In this document: piece after piece, positions 19,613 through 28,375 of the stretch
Layout of the letters: every line of letters begins with the position of its first letter
Numbering within the stretch: position 1 is the stretch's first letter
From: Alphaproteobacteria bacterium
GTDB lineage: Bacteria > Pseudomonadota > Alphaproteobacteria > UBA8366 > Aestuariispiraceae
DNA: 64,000 nt
NCBI GenBank assembly: GCA_033344895.1
Contig: JAWPMN010000001.1
Span: 1,674,001 to 1,738,000 of the forward strand
Reading direction: 5' to 3'
Made by a program: the position numbers and the translations under genes
Notes under the pieces: generated by a model
The model's database searches: none
Seen by the model: only the letters and a program-made list of their open reading frames with translations
Told to the model about the DNA's origin: nothing

Positions 19613-19751
19613 CTTTACAAACGATGTAAAGCCGACGTGGTCGCCGCTGACACTTGGGATACGGGGAATTGGTGCGGCGCACAACGCTAACCGTCATGAC
19701 CGATTGTAAAGATTTCCAGAAAATGCTTTACTATATGTAAATGGAGTAAAG
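19613..19751. promoter_or_regulatory. GTAAAG/CTTTAC boxes between aceA and the RamB-like gene
   Basis: CTTTAC-N7-GTAAAG occurs at 19613-19631, just before aceA. GTAAAG (19706-19711), CTTTAC (19726-19731), GTAAAT (19737-19742) and GTAAAG (19746-19751) precede the divergent regulator. The repeated hexamer on both sides suggests one regulator, plausibly the RamB-like protein, controlling aceA and itself. Confidence 0.6.
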
Positions 19752-19753
19752 TC

Positions 19754-21280
19754 ATGGCCCGCAAACCCGCGAAAGACGCGCCGAAAATCGGTCCGAAGAT
19801 CCGTCGGCTTCGGCGCGAACACAGTCTCAGCCAGGCCGCCCTGGCCGAAAAACTCGAGGTCAGTGCCAGTTATTTGAACCTGATCGAGCATAACCGGCGC
19901 AAGCTGACCGTGCCACTTTTGCTCAAACTGTCCGAATTGTTCGAGGTGCCGGTCGATCAGTTGGCGGAGGAGGAGGAGAGCCGCCTCTATTCCGATGTCA
20001 TGGAGGCGCTGGCCGATCCGATCTTCGAGGAATTCGACGTTCGCAACACCGATGTCCGCGATCTGGTGGAGGTCAGCCCGGAATCCGCCCGGGCGCTGCT
20101 GCATGTCTGCGACGCCTATCACACGACCCTGACCGACGCGCGCAGCCTGGCCGCGTCGGCCGCCGACGACCCGGACGGGCGCGGCAGTCTGGGCGGGTTG
20201 ATCGGCGGGATCGGCGCCAGCGCGCAATCCGCGGCCGATGTCGTCTCCGACATGGTGCAGGCCAACAGCAACTACTTCGGGGATCTGGAGGATGAGGCAG
20301 ACCGGGTCCGGCGCGAGATCGGCACGGTCGGCGGTTCCGCGCGCTCGCTCGATGCGTTGACCGAATATCTGCATCAGGCCCATGAGGTGCGGGTCAATTT
20401 CGTCGAGCCGCAGGAAGGCGGAAAGGGCGACCTGCCCATGGTCCGGCGGTTCCACCCGCAACAGCGTTTGCTGGAGGTCTCCCAGCGCCTGACCGGGGCC
20501 AGCCGGTCCTTCCAGCTTGCCTATCAGATCGCGCTGCTGTCGGCCGGTTCGGTGATCGACATGCTGCTGATAGAAAAGGGGCTGAAGGAGGGGCAGGCCC
20601 GGGCGCTCGGCCGGGTCGCGCTGGCCAATTACTTCGCCGCCGCGCTGCTGCTGCCCTATGAAGAGTTCCTGAAAAGCGCCCGCGAAAGCCGCTATGACAT
20701 CGAATTGCTGCAGCACCGCTGGCGCGCCGGGTTCGAACAGATCTGCCACCGCCTGACCACGCTCAACCGGCCGGAGAACCGGGGCATCCCGCTGCACATG
20801 CTGCGGGTCGATCTGGCCGGCAATATCTCCAAGCGGTTCACGCTGTCCGGCCTGCCGATCCCGCGCCATGGCGGCGCCTGCAGCCGCTGGAACATCTATT
20901 CGGCCTTCCTCAACCCCGGTCAGATCCAGGCCCAGGTCTCCAAACTGCCCGACGGGACGGCCTATTTCTGCATCGCGCGGACGGTGGTGAAGGGCGGCAT
21001 CGGCTTCGGTGCCCAGCGCAATGTCCTGTCCATCGGCCTGGGCTGCGACGTGCGCTATGCCCGGGAAATGGTCTATGCCGACGGGCTGGAGACCGGCAAT
21101 CCCGACCGCTTCGCTGAAATCGGCGTCGCGTGCCGCATCTGCGAGCGCATGGACTGCACCCAGCGCGCCTTCCCGCCGGTCCACCTGCGCTACAAGATCG
21201 AAGAAAACATCCGCGGCCCCAGCCCCTACACCGCCCCCGGCTGGCCCCACCACCACGAACGGCCGGGCGGCACGCGGTAG
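19754..21280 (+). CDS. XRE/RamB-type short-chain fatty acyl regulator
   Basis: 508 aa. The N-terminal HTH (IRRLRREHSLSQAALAEKLEVSASYLNLIEHNRRKLTVPLLLKLSEL) is of the XRE class. The middle contains an ImmA/IrrE-like region (SVIDMLLIEKGLKEGQARALGRVALANYFAAALLLPYEEF), and the C-terminus a cysteine-rich DUF2083 domain (IGVACRICERMDCTQRAFPP). This architecture defines the RamB/PrpR/ScfR regulators of acetate and propionate metabolism. Being divergent from aceA strongly supports control of the glyoxylate shunt. Confidence 0.9.
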   Translation: MARKPAKDAPKIGPKIRRLRREHSLSQAALAEKLEVSASYLNLIEHNRRKLTVPLLLKLSELFEVPVDQLAEEEESRLYSDVMEALADPIFEEFDVRNTDVRDLVEVSPESARALLHVCDAYHTTLTDARSLAASAADDPDGRGSLGGLIGGIGASAQSAADVVSDMVQANSNYFGDLEDEADRVRREIGTVGGSARSLDALTEYLHQAHEVRVNFVEPQEGGKGDLPMVRRFHPQQRLLEVSQRLTGASRSFQLAYQIALLSAGSVIDMLLIEKGLKEGQARALGRVALANYFAAALLLPYEEFLKSARESRYDIELLQHRWRAGFEQICHRLTTLNRPENRGIPLHMLRVDLAGNISKRFTLSGLPIPRHGGACSRWNIYSAFLNPGQIQAQVSKLPDGTAYFCIARTVVKGGIGFGAQRNVLSIGLGCDVRYAREMVYADGLETGNPDRFAEIGVACRICERMDCTQRAFPPVHLRYKIEENIRGPSPYTAPGWPHHHERPGGTR

Positions 21281-21285
21281 GTGGT

Positions 21286-21312
21286 ACCATACGGCCTCAA
21301 CACTTGTATGGT
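21286..21312. repeat. Inverted repeat after the RamB-like gene
   Basis: ACCATAC (21286-21292) and GTATGGT (21306-21312) form a 7-bp inverted repeat 5 bp after the regulator's stop. It could be a weak terminator or part of the palindrome cluster that follows. Confidence 0.35.
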
Positions 21313-21325
21313 AAGGAATCTTGAT

Positions 21326-21360
21326 ACATACCACACAAAAATTATTTTTGTGTGGTATGT
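21326..21360. promoter_or_regulatory. Perfect 16-bp-arm palindrome before the nucleotidyltransferase gene
   Basis: ACATACCACACAAAAA (21326-21341) and its exact reverse complement (21345-21360) flank a 3-bp centre, TTA. A second palindrome 12 bp downstream shares the TACCACACA half-site. No T-tract follows in the plus direction, so an operator or structured leader is more likely than a simple terminator. Confidence 0.6.
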
Positions 21361-21372
21361 CGTTCTTTGCTA

Positions 21373-21401
21373 TACCACACAAAATATTTTAATGTGTGGT
21401 A
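21373..21401. promoter_or_regulatory. Second palindrome with TACCACACA half-sites
   Basis: TACCACACA (21373-21381) and TGTGTGGTA (21393-21401) flank an AT-rich 11-bp centre and end 4 bp before the ATG at 21406. Binding here would block translation initiation or transcription, fitting autorepression of the downstream gene. Confidence 0.6.
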
Positions 21402-21405
21402 AACC

Positions 21406-22425
21406 ATGAACATCACATCGCTATCGACATCGGCACACACCGCCTACCATGACTTGAGAAATCTAGTGCTCAACGAAACAGTCATGGAGATTCGCGGAAA
21501 GCCGGTGAAACGTGACATCAACGGAAAAACCTATTGGTACGATCACTATCGCGTCGGCACCACGACCAAGGATCGATATATCGGCGAGGATTGCCCTGAA
21601 ATCGAGATGCGGCTGAAGCGTGCAACACGGTTGAAGCAAGCCCTGCCCGCACAAATGAGTAAAAGATCGACTTTGGTACGGTTGCTGCGAGCAGAGGGGA
21701 TGTTGAGTGTCGACCGCAAAACAGGGTCGTTGCTGAAGGCCTTCTCGGAGGCAGGGGTTTTTCGGGTCGGCGGCGTGCTAGTTGGTACACAAGCATTCCG
21801 CCTTTATGAGGGAGAATTGGGGGTCAAACTGCCGGCGGGCGATGCCTCCGTCACGGACGACATAGATATCGCCGGTTTTGAAAGGCTCACGCTGGCGATT
21901 GGCGACTGCACGGACAGAACGCCAGGCTCAATCCTGGAAGACCTGGAGTTCGAGCCTATTCCCACCCTCGACAACCAAGCTGTTTGGAAGTGGCGACAAA
22001 GCGGAAGTGGTGCGGAGGTTGAGTTCCTCACACCTTCTTTTGAAGAAAACGAAGGGATTCGCCCGCTAAAATCCCTGAATGTCAGCGCGCGCGCACTCCA
22101 CCATCTCAATTTTCTGATAGCAGAGCCAATCTATGTCGTTGGACTTTATCGGGAGGGCATTCTTGTTCGCGCGCCGAGACCCGAACGATACGCCATTCAT
22201 AAGCTCATAATCGCTGATCGAAGACGACGGGGCCCGGATTCCTTGAAATCCCGCAAGGACCGGGCCCAGGCAGCCTTCCTGATCCGCGTGCTGGCGGAGG
22301 ACCGGCCCTATGAGCTGAAAGACGCCTGGGACACCGCCCGCGCCGCTGGCCCGAAATGGCGCGAACGTCTGGACGCCTCCCTGGCGCGCATGCCGGCGGA
22401 GAAGGCGATCCTGGACGGGATGTAA
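21406..22425 (+). CDS. GSU2403-family nucleotidyltransferase-fold protein
   Basis: 339 aa. The middle section, FRVGGVLVGTQAFRLYEGELGVKLPAG…TDDIDIAGFERL (residues about 120-165), is the signature of the GSU2403/NTP_transf_8 family: a minimal nucleotidyltransferase with the G-T motif and an acidic DDxD-like metal site. KRSTLVRLLRAEGM… upstream is also typical. Related NTases include AbiEii/MenT toxins, but a toxin role is not shown for this family. No antitoxin gene is adjacent. The first ~800 bp have lower GC and different codon use from the host, while the last ~200 bp look host-like. Two palindromes precede it. Confidence 0.75.
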   Translation: MNITSLSTSAHTAYHDLRNLVLNETVMEIRGKPVKRDINGKTYWYDHYRVGTTTKDRYIGEDCPEIEMRLKRATRLKQALPAQMSKRSTLVRLLRAEGMLSVDRKTGSLLKAFSEAGVFRVGGVLVGTQAFRLYEGELGVKLPAGDASVTDDIDIAGFERLTLAIGDCTDRTPGSILEDLEFEPIPTLDNQAVWKWRQSGSGAEVEFLTPSFEENEGIRPLKSLNVSARALHHLNFLIAEPIYVVGLYREGILVRAPRPERYAIHKLIIADRRRRGPDSLKSRKDRAQAAFLIRVLAEDRPYELKDAWDTARAAGPKWRERLDASLARMPAEKAILDGM

Positions 22426-22514
22426 AGTACAGGTTTATGGACTAACATTTGGATCAATCTGGACACATGGTTCGCCTCAAAAGAGCGTAGTCATGCAACA
22501 AAATTGGGGAAAGT

Positions 22515-23165
22515 ATGCGAATCCTTCGAGGCGGTATCGCCGGTCCATTGCTTCTGTCGCTGACAGCATGCGTTGGGGCGGCCGGTCTGAAACCCGGCGC
22601 AACATATAACGGCGATGCGGAGACCGGGCTCGTACTTATCAAAACATGGGCCGGTGCAGAAAATCGTCTACTTGCGCTCAGAACCTTTGATACGACGCAG
22701 AAGCGCTTAGTGCCATATGCCGGCGAAACGCTCCGTCATTCTCATGGATATGTTCTGGAAGCGGACGGTACCTTGCAAAAGCCGGATGATATTACGAAAC
22801 CCCGCTACCACCTGCTCCCTCTTAAGGTTGCGGATTATGTAATTGCCTCGCTCTACGTTACGGAAAAAGCGCGCAACACGAAGATCTGCTTCTCAAATGG
22901 GACATACGCCTTCCGTGCGAATTCCGGTGAGGTTCTGGTGCTGGGTGCGATCAACATCAACGGACCGACCACGACGCAGATAGGAGGAATGGGTACCAGC
23001 CCCAGCTCCATGTTCGATATCGCCTTACCAGAGGACGAGGCGGAAAAAGTGCTGAATGCGTTTGGAACTGCGGGCGTTCCGGCCCGCTACTACACCGAAC
23101 GCCCAACCAGTTTTGCGAATGGGACAAGTCTGCTCGGGTCGAAGGACGTTTGCGGCGGGTTCTAG
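22515..23165 (+). CDS. Hypothetical lipoprotein
   Basis: 216 aa. MRILRGGIAGPLLLSLTAC is a lipoprotein signal with the lipobox Cys at residue 19. The mature domain contains YNGDAETGLVLIKTWAG and beta-rich segments up to a C-terminal KDVCGGF; no known family is recognised. It follows the nucleotidyltransferase gene on the same strand but is probably separately transcribed, and it has a similar lower GC content. Confidence 0.55.
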   Translation: MRILRGGIAGPLLLSLTACVGAAGLKPGATYNGDAETGLVLIKTWAGAENRLLALRTFDTTQKRLVPYAGETLRHSHGYVLEADGTLQKPDDITKPRYHLLPLKVADYVIASLYVTEKARNTKICFSNGTYAFRANSGEVLVLGAININGPTTTQIGGMGTSPSSMFDIALPEDEAEKVLNAFGTAGVPARYYTERPTSFANGTSLLGSKDVCGGF

Positions 23166-23180
23166 TCCGCGCTTTCCGAA

Positions 23181-23654
23181 CTACCCCTTCCCCGGCATAA
23201 TCGCTGCGAGGGTGCGCTGGATGCGCTGGGCCATTTCGTCGACGGTGGGGTCGCCGGCGACGGCCTTGTCCCGGACCGAAATCCCGGCTTCATGCACCGT
23301 GTTCGGGTCGCCGGAGACCAGCGGGTGCCACCAGTCCAGCGGCTTGCCGTCGGCTAGCTTGCGGTAGGCGCAGGTTTCCGGAAGCCAGTCGGTCTCGTAG
23401 ACCTTCTTCGGGGTCAGCTGGACGCAGTCCGGGATGGTGGCGAAGCGGTCGGCATAGTCGCTGCAGCGGCAGGATCGACAGTCGAGAAGCTGGCAGGCGA
23501 TGTCGGTGACGTAATAGTCGCCGGTATCATAGTCCTGCAGCTTGTGCAGGCAGCACTGGCCGCAGCCGTCGCACAGGCTTTCCCATTCCGTGCGGGTCAT
23601 CTGCGCCAGGGTTTTGCGTTCCCAGAAGGGTTTGTCCATCGTCCGCGCGCTCAT
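23181..23654 (-). CDS. YcgN/UPF0260 cysteine-cluster protein
   Basis: About 157 aa, with an alternative start at the second Met 15 bp in. It belongs to the UPF0260/YkgJ-type zinc or iron-chelating group: [30 protein letters not shown] and [26 protein letters not shown]. Eight or more conserved cysteines suggest metal binding. Molecular role unknown. It lies downstream of cobB on the same strand. Confidence 0.88.
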   Translation of the reverse strand: MSARTMDKPFWERKTLAQMTRTEWESLCDGCGQCCLHKLQDYDTGDYYVTDIACQLLDCRSCRCSDYADRFATIPDCVQLTPKKVYETDWLPETCAYRKLADGKPLDWWHPLVSGDPNTVHEAGISVRDKAVAGDPTVDEMAQRIQRTLAAIMPGKG

Positions 23655-23660
23655 TCGGGG

Positions 23661-24995
23661 TTATCGGCCCCGGTCTATCAGATGCAGGAAGGACCCGGAA
23701 ACCCGTCCGATCGACAGGCCCTGCCGGCCCTTGTCCTCGCCCAGCGCATCCTGGGCGTGGAACAGCGGCGGGGCGTGCGGATCCTCATGCCGTGTCGTCG
23801 CATAGTGGAACTCATGGGCGGCGAGCCGCGTCCCCTTGGGCCAGGGCGCGGTATCGGCCACCGTTTCCGCCCGACGATACCCCAGATGCAGGCGGCGCAG
23901 GGAGAAATCCGTTTCCACCGGCAGCAGATCCGCCATCCCATGGTCGGTTCCGTCGGCATCGCGCAGCGACCGGCCCAGCACCATGTAGCCGCCGCATTCC
24001 CCGAAGACGGCCGACCCGCCGCGCGCCTTGCGCCGAAGGCCGTCCATGAAGACAGCATTCGATGCCAGACGGCCGGCATGCAGTTCGGGATAGCCGCCGG
24101 GCAGATAGACCGCGTCGGCAATCTCCGAGGGCGCCTCGTCGGCCAGCGGGCTGAATGGCAGGATTTCCGCCCCGGCCGTGCGCCAGCCCTGCAGGATGTG
24201 CGGATAGACAAAGTCGAAGGCCGCGTCCCGTGCCACGGCAATCCGTTGCCCCAGCGGCGGCACCGGCACCGGGGGGTCGAAATCGACGCGGCTGCTGGGG
24301 GCGGCGGCCGACAGGATTGCGTCCAGATCGGCATTTTCGACCATCCAGTCCGCGGCGCGTTCCAGCAGAAGCTCCAGATCGGTGCGCTCGCGTGCCTGGA
24401 CCAGACCCAGATGGCGGCTTTCCAGGGTCAGCCCTTCCGCCCGCGGCAGACAACCCAGCACCGGCACGCCCAGCCCGGTTTCCGCCATGGCCCGGCGCAG
24501 CATGTCCGCATGGCGCCTGCCGCCGACACGGTTGAACAGGATGCCGGCGAAGCGGATGTCGTCGCGATGGGTGACCAGCCCGCGCACCACGGCGGCGGCC
24601 GTCGCCGCCTGCCCTTTCACATCGATGACCAGCAGCACCGGCCACCCGGTTTCCTCCGCCAGATCGGCACTGGAGCCGCGCCCGTCGGCAGCGCCGTCGA
24701 ACAGGCCCATGACGCCTTCCGCCAGAATCAGATCGCTTTCGAAATGAAGCTGATCTATCAGGGCGGCGCGGGTTTCCGCCCGCATGGCCCAGAGGTCGAG
24801 ATTGACCGACGGATGCCCGCAGGCCGCGGCATGAAAGCCGGGATCGATATAGTCCGGGCCGATCTTCGCCGGGGCGATGCGCAGCCCGGATCGGCGCAGG
24901 GCGCGCATCAGCGCCAGGGATATCGTGGTCTTGCCGCTGCCGGAGGAGGGGGCGGCGATGATCAGACCGGGTACGGGCCGCGACGGAATACTCAA
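23661..24995 (-). CDS. cobB: Cobyrinate a,c-diamide synthase
   Basis: 444 aa. It amidates the a and c side chains of (hydrogeno)cobyrinate using glutamine and ATP. The N-terminal P-loop-type APSSGSGKTT is followed by PAKIGPDYIDPGFHAAACGHPSVNLDLW, EGVMGLFDG and, in the C-terminal glutaminase domain, FGECGGYMVLGRSL with the catalytic Cys and LHLGYRRAE…HEFHYA. The start overlaps the cobA stop by four bases. Confidence 0.95.
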   Translation of the reverse strand: MSIPSRPVPGLIIAAPSSGSGKTTISLALMRALRRSGLRIAPAKIGPDYIDPGFHAAACGHPSVNLDLWAMRAETRAALIDQLHFESDLILAEGVMGLFDGAADGRGSSADLAEETGWPVLLVIDVKGQAATAAAVVRGLVTHRDDIRFAGILFNRVGGRRHADMLRRAMAETGLGVPVLGCLPRAEGLTLESRHLGLVQARERTDLELLLERAADWMVENADLDAILSAAAPSSRVDFDPPVPVPPLGQRIAVARDAAFDFVYPHILQGWRTAGAEILPFSPLADEAPSEIADAVYLPGGYPELHAGRLASNAVFMDGLRRKARGGSAVFGECGGYMVLGRSLRDADGTDHGMADLLPVETDFSLRRLHLGYRRAETVADTAPWPKGTRLAAHEFHYATTRHEDPHAPPLFHAQDALGEDKGRQGLSIGRVSGSFLHLIDRGR

Positions 24996-25843
24996 CTGGC
25001 GACGTCCCGGTCAGCCTGTCCGAAAGGGTCCGGGTCCAGCACGCGCCCCTCCATCCGGCCGACCCAGTCCAGGGCGGCGCGCAGCTTCACCACCGGGCCG
25101 ATGGCGATGACTGCCGGCGGCTCGACCGAGGCCGCGGTGGCGCCGGCCTCCTCCAGGGTGCATTCGACGACCGTCATGCGCTCCGTCGCCGCATTGGACA
25201 CGAAGGCGACGGCATCCTGCGGGTCGCGGCCGCCGTCGATCAGGCGCTGGGCGATACGCGGCATGTGCTTGACGGCCATGTAAAGGACAATGACAGGGGC
25301 GCCGGTTGCCAGCGCATTCCAGTTCAGATTGTCCGGCACCTCCCCGGTTACCGAATGGCCGGTGATGAAGGTGACGGAGGAATTGGTGTCGCGATGGGTT
25401 GCCGGGATTCCGGCATAGGCCAGCCCGCCGATCCCGGCGGTCACGCCGGGCACGATGCGGAAGGGGATGCCGGCGCCGGTCAGTTCCAGCGCTTCCTCGC
25501 CGCCCCGGCCGAAGACGAAGGGGTCGCCACCCTTCAGGCGCAGCACCCGTTTGCCGGCCCGGGCCAGCTCGATCAGGCGCAGAGAAATCGACCGCTGGGT
25601 CGGGCTCGGCTTGCCGCCGCGCTTGCCGGCATAGATCAGTTCCGCCGTGTCCGGCGCATGGTCCAGAATGCGCTGGTCGACCAGCGCGTCATAGACGATG
25701 GCATCCGCCTGGCGCAGCGCGTTGACGCCGTGCAGGGTCAGCAGACCGGGATCGCCCGGTCCGGCACCGACCAGCCAGACCCAGCCCGGTTCGAATTCCG
25801 GCAGGCCGTCCAGCAGGTCCCGTGTTGCACTGTCGCGTGTCAT
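24992..25843 (-). CDS. cobA: Uroporphyrinogen-III C-methyltransferase
   Basis: 283 aa. It makes precorrin-2 from uroporphyrinogen III with two SAM, the entry to cobalamin and siroheme. VWLVGAGPGDPGLLTLHG, YAGKRGGKPSPTQRSI, RLKGGDPFVFGRGGEEAL and the C-terminal PAVIAIGPVVKLR are SUMT signatures. It is a stand-alone CobA, not a CysG fusion. cobB follows with overlap; cbiD starts divergently 95 bp away. No cobalamin riboswitch is apparent in that gap. Confidence 0.95.
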   Translation of the reverse strand: MTRDSATRDLLDGLPEFEPGWVWLVGAGPGDPGLLTLHGVNALRQADAIVYDALVDQRILDHAPDTAELIYAGKRGGKPSPTQRSISLRLIELARAGKRVLRLKGGDPFVFGRGGEEALELTGAGIPFRIVPGVTAGIGGLAYAGIPATHRDTNSSVTFITGHSVTGEVPDNLNWNALATGAPVIVLYMAVKHMPRIAQRLIDGGRDPQDAVAFVSNAATERMTVVECTLEEAGATAASVEPPAVIAIGPVVKLRAALDWVGRMEGRVLDPDPFGQADRDVAS

Positions 25844-25938
25844 GACAAATATCTACGCTCTTCCATGCTCGAATGCCTTTTCCGAATGCGACATGGATGC
25901 ATGACGGAAAAGACAAAGCCTAATAAGGTCCTGCGGTC

Positions 25939-27024
25939 ATGTCACGCAAGCCCGGGGATACCCGCCTGCGGTCCGGATGGACCACGGGCGCCTGCGCCGC
26001 CGCCGCCGCGCGGGCGGCGCTGGCCGCATTGCGGTCCGGTACTTTCGCGGAATCCGTGACCATTCGCCTGCCGAAAGGCCAGACGCCGTGTTTCGATCTG
26101 GTCGAAAAATCCCTGGGCGACGGCTGGGCACGGGCGGCGGTGGTCAAGGATGCGGGCGACGATCCGGACATAACCCACGGCGCGACCATCCGCGCCACTA
26201 TCCGGCCTGCTGCGCCCGGAAGCGGCCTTGTATTTCGGGCCGGCGAGGGTGTCGGGACGGTGACGAAACCCGGACTGCCGGTGCCGCCGGGTGAACCGGC
26301 AATCAATCCGAAACCGCGCGAGATCATCGCCGACAATCTGGCCGACGTTGCCGGGGGGGCGCTGGATCTGGAAGTGGAGATCTCCATCGACGACGGGGCG
26401 GCGCTTGCCGAAAAAACCTGGAATCCGCGGCTGGGCATTGTCGGCGGCCTGTCGGTCCTCGGTACCACCGGGGTGGTCATTCCCTATTCCTGCGCCGCCT
26501 GGATTCATTCGATACATCGCGGCATCGATGTCGCCCGTGCCACCGGTCTGACCCATGTCGCCGCGGCGACCGGCAAGACGTCGGAGGCCGCGGTGCGCGC
26601 CCGCTATGGCCTGCCGCTGGAGGCCATGATCGATATGGGCGATTTCGCCGGCGGAATGCTGAAATACCTGCGCCGGAATCCGTTGCCGACGGTCACCATT
26701 GCCGGCGGCTTCGCCAAGCTGGCGAAACTGGCCCAGGGGCATATGGACCTGCATTCGTCGCGCAGCACCCTGGATCTGTCGAAACTGGCACTGACCGCCG
26801 GGACGATCGGCGCGGGTCCGCGTCTCCAGGCTGCGATCGCCGGGGCCAATACCGGGGCGGAGGCCCTGGGCCTCTGCCGGGAGGCCGGAATACCGCTTGC
26901 GGAGACCATTGCCCGGCAGGCACGTGACACGGCGCTGGCATCGGCCGGCGCGACGGGGATCGCGGTCATGGTGGTCGGCCGCACCGGAGAGATTCTGGCG
27001 GAAACCGGCGGGCCGGACTCATGA
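25939..27024 (+). CDS. cbiD: Cobalt-precorrin-5B C1-methyltransferase
   Basis: 361 aa. CbiD methylates C1 of cobalt-precorrin-5B in cobalamin ring synthesis. LRSGWTTGACAAAAARAAL near the N-terminus, VGTVTKPGLPVPPGEPAINPKPREII, GGTTGVV-like LGTTGVVIPYSCAAWIHSI and LDMGDF-like IDMGDFAGGMLKYL are characteristic. The stop overlaps cobK by four bases. Confidence 0.95.
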   Translation: MSRKPGDTRLRSGWTTGACAAAAARAALAALRSGTFAESVTIRLPKGQTPCFDLVEKSLGDGWARAAVVKDAGDDPDITHGATIRATIRPAAPGSGLVFRAGEGVGTVTKPGLPVPPGEPAINPKPREIIADNLADVAGGALDLEVEISIDDGAALAEKTWNPRLGIVGGLSVLGTTGVVIPYSCAAWIHSIHRGIDVARATGLTHVAAATGKTSEAAVRARYGLPLEAMIDMGDFAGGMLKYLRRNPLPTVTIAGGFAKLAKLAQGHMDLHSSRSTLDLSKLALTAGTIGAGPRLQAAIAGANTGAEALGLCREAGIPLAETIARQARDTALASAGATGIAVMVVGRTGEILAETGGPDS

Positions 27025-27773
27025 CCGGTCCGGTCCTGATCCTTGGCGGCACGGCGGAGGCGCGGCGGCTTGCCGATCGGTTGGCCGCGGTTCGGCCGGT
27101 CGTGACCTCTCTGGCCGGCCGCACGGCAATGCCTGGACGGCTGGCGGGGGAGGTGCGCATCGGCGGTTTCGGCGGCATGGCGGGGTTGGCGCATTATCTG
27201 CGGTCCGAACATGTTTCCGCCCTGATCGACGCGACGCATCCCTATGCCGCCCGCATGGCCGCCAACGCCGCCGGGGCGGCGGCCGAGACCGGCGTGCCGA
27301 TCCTGCGCTTCGACCGGCCGGGATGGACGGCCGAACCGGGTGACCGATGGATCGAATTCGACGATCTGGAAGGCTTGGCGTCTGCCCTGCCGGGCCTGGG
27401 CCGCCATGCACTGGTGACCCTCGGCGGCGCGGACCTCGCAGCCTTTTCGGCGGCGCGCGGCATGCGGTTGACGATCCGCGCGATCGACCCGCCGTCCCAC
27501 CTGCCGGATCACCCGGAGGTTGAGGTCATTCTGGACCGGGGACCGTTTGACTTGGCGGGGGAGCGCACCTTACTGTCGCAGCGCGGGATCGATGTGCTTG
27601 TGTCCCGCAATGCCGGCGGCGTATCGACGCGGGCCAAGCTGGACGCGGCGCGGGCGCTGGGAATACCGGTTGCCATGCTGCGCCGTCCCGTTCGGCCGGC
27701 CCTGGCCTTTGCGACGGAAATTGAGGCGGTGCTGCGTTGGTTGGAAGAGACCGCGCCGATCGAGGGAGACTGA
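27021..27773 (+). CDS. cobK: Precorrin-6A reductase
   Basis: 250 aa. It reduces precorrin-6A (or the cobalt form) with NADPH. LILGGTAEARRLADRL at the N-terminus, GRTAMPG-like, GFGGMAGLAHYL, IDATHPYAARMAANAAGAA, RFDRPGW and the C-terminal VSRNAGGVSTRAKLDAARALGIPVAMLRRP define CobK/CbiJ. It is coupled to cbiD; an ankyrin gene starts 3 bp downstream. Confidence 0.94.
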   Translation: MTGPVLILGGTAEARRLADRLAAVRPVVTSLAGRTAMPGRLAGEVRIGGFGGMAGLAHYLRSEHVSALIDATHPYAARMAANAAGAAAETGVPILRFDRPGWTAEPGDRWIEFDDLEGLASALPGLGRHALVTLGGADLAAFSAARGMRLTIRAIDPPSHLPDHPEVEVILDRGPFDLAGERTLLSQRGIDVLVSRNAGGVSTRAKLDAARALGIPVAMLRRPVRPALAFATEIEAVLRWLEETAPIEGD

Positions 27774-27776
27774 CGA

Positions 27777-28352
27777 ATGTTGCGCTTATCCTGTCTGGCT
27801 GTTGTTGTGGCATTCGTCGTCGCGGCGTTCGGACTGGTCCGGGCGCCGGAGGTGGTTGCCCAGACGGTGATCGGCGTCGAATCGGAGATGGTTCGGGCTG
27901 TGCGGTCCGGCGATCTGACGCGGGTCAAAACTCTTGTCATCCAGGGCGAAAACCCGTCCTCGTCGGATTCTGCCGGGATGAACGGCATCGCCATTGCCGC
28001 CCGGAACGGCGATTACGCCATGGTCGAATATCTGCTGACCGTCGACGTGCCGATCAATGCTCAGGACGAGATCGGCAACAGCGCGCTGCTCTGGACGACG
28101 GAAGACGGCGATTATGACATGGCCAAATTCCTGATCGAGAACGGAGCGGATGTGAATGTTCGCAACCGGCGCGGTTTGACGCCGACAATGGTTGCGGCCC
28201 GGGCGGGATTCCGCGATCTGGTGGAGCTCTATATCAGGGAAGAGGCGGACCTGAACGTCCGGGACTATACCGGGCGCAGCGCGTTGGACTGGGCCCGCGA
28301 CAGCCGAACCCCGGGCATGGAGCAGACTTTGCTGGACGCCGGCGCTCAGTAG
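27777..28352 (+). CDS. Secreted ankyrin-repeat protein
   Basis: 191 aa. A signal peptide (hydrophobic core, residues about 5-22, ending near VVA) precedes four ankyrin repeats, with consensus fragments such as GMNGIAIAARNGDYAMVEYLL, FLIENGADVNVRNRRGLTPTMVAARAG and DYTGRSALDWARD. It is likely a periplasmic protein-interaction module. It starts 3 bp after cobK and may share its transcript, but a cobalamin role is not implied. Confidence 0.85.
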   Translation: MLRLSCLAVVVAFVVAAFGLVRAPEVVAQTVIGVESEMVRAVRSGDLTRVKTLVIQGENPSSSDSAGMNGIAIAARNGDYAMVEYLLTVDVPINAQDEIGNSALLWTTEDGDYDMAKFLIENGADVNVRNRRGLTPTMVAARAGFRDLVELYIREEADLNVRDYTGRSALDWARDSRTPGMEQTLLDAGAQ

Positions 28353-28375
28353 CAGGCGATCCGCGCCTGCGCCGA

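Noticed and set aside
25844-25938. Cobalamin riboswitch between cobA and cbiD
   Set aside because: The gap is only 95 bp and lacks the B12-box and the required length of a cobalamin riboswitch.
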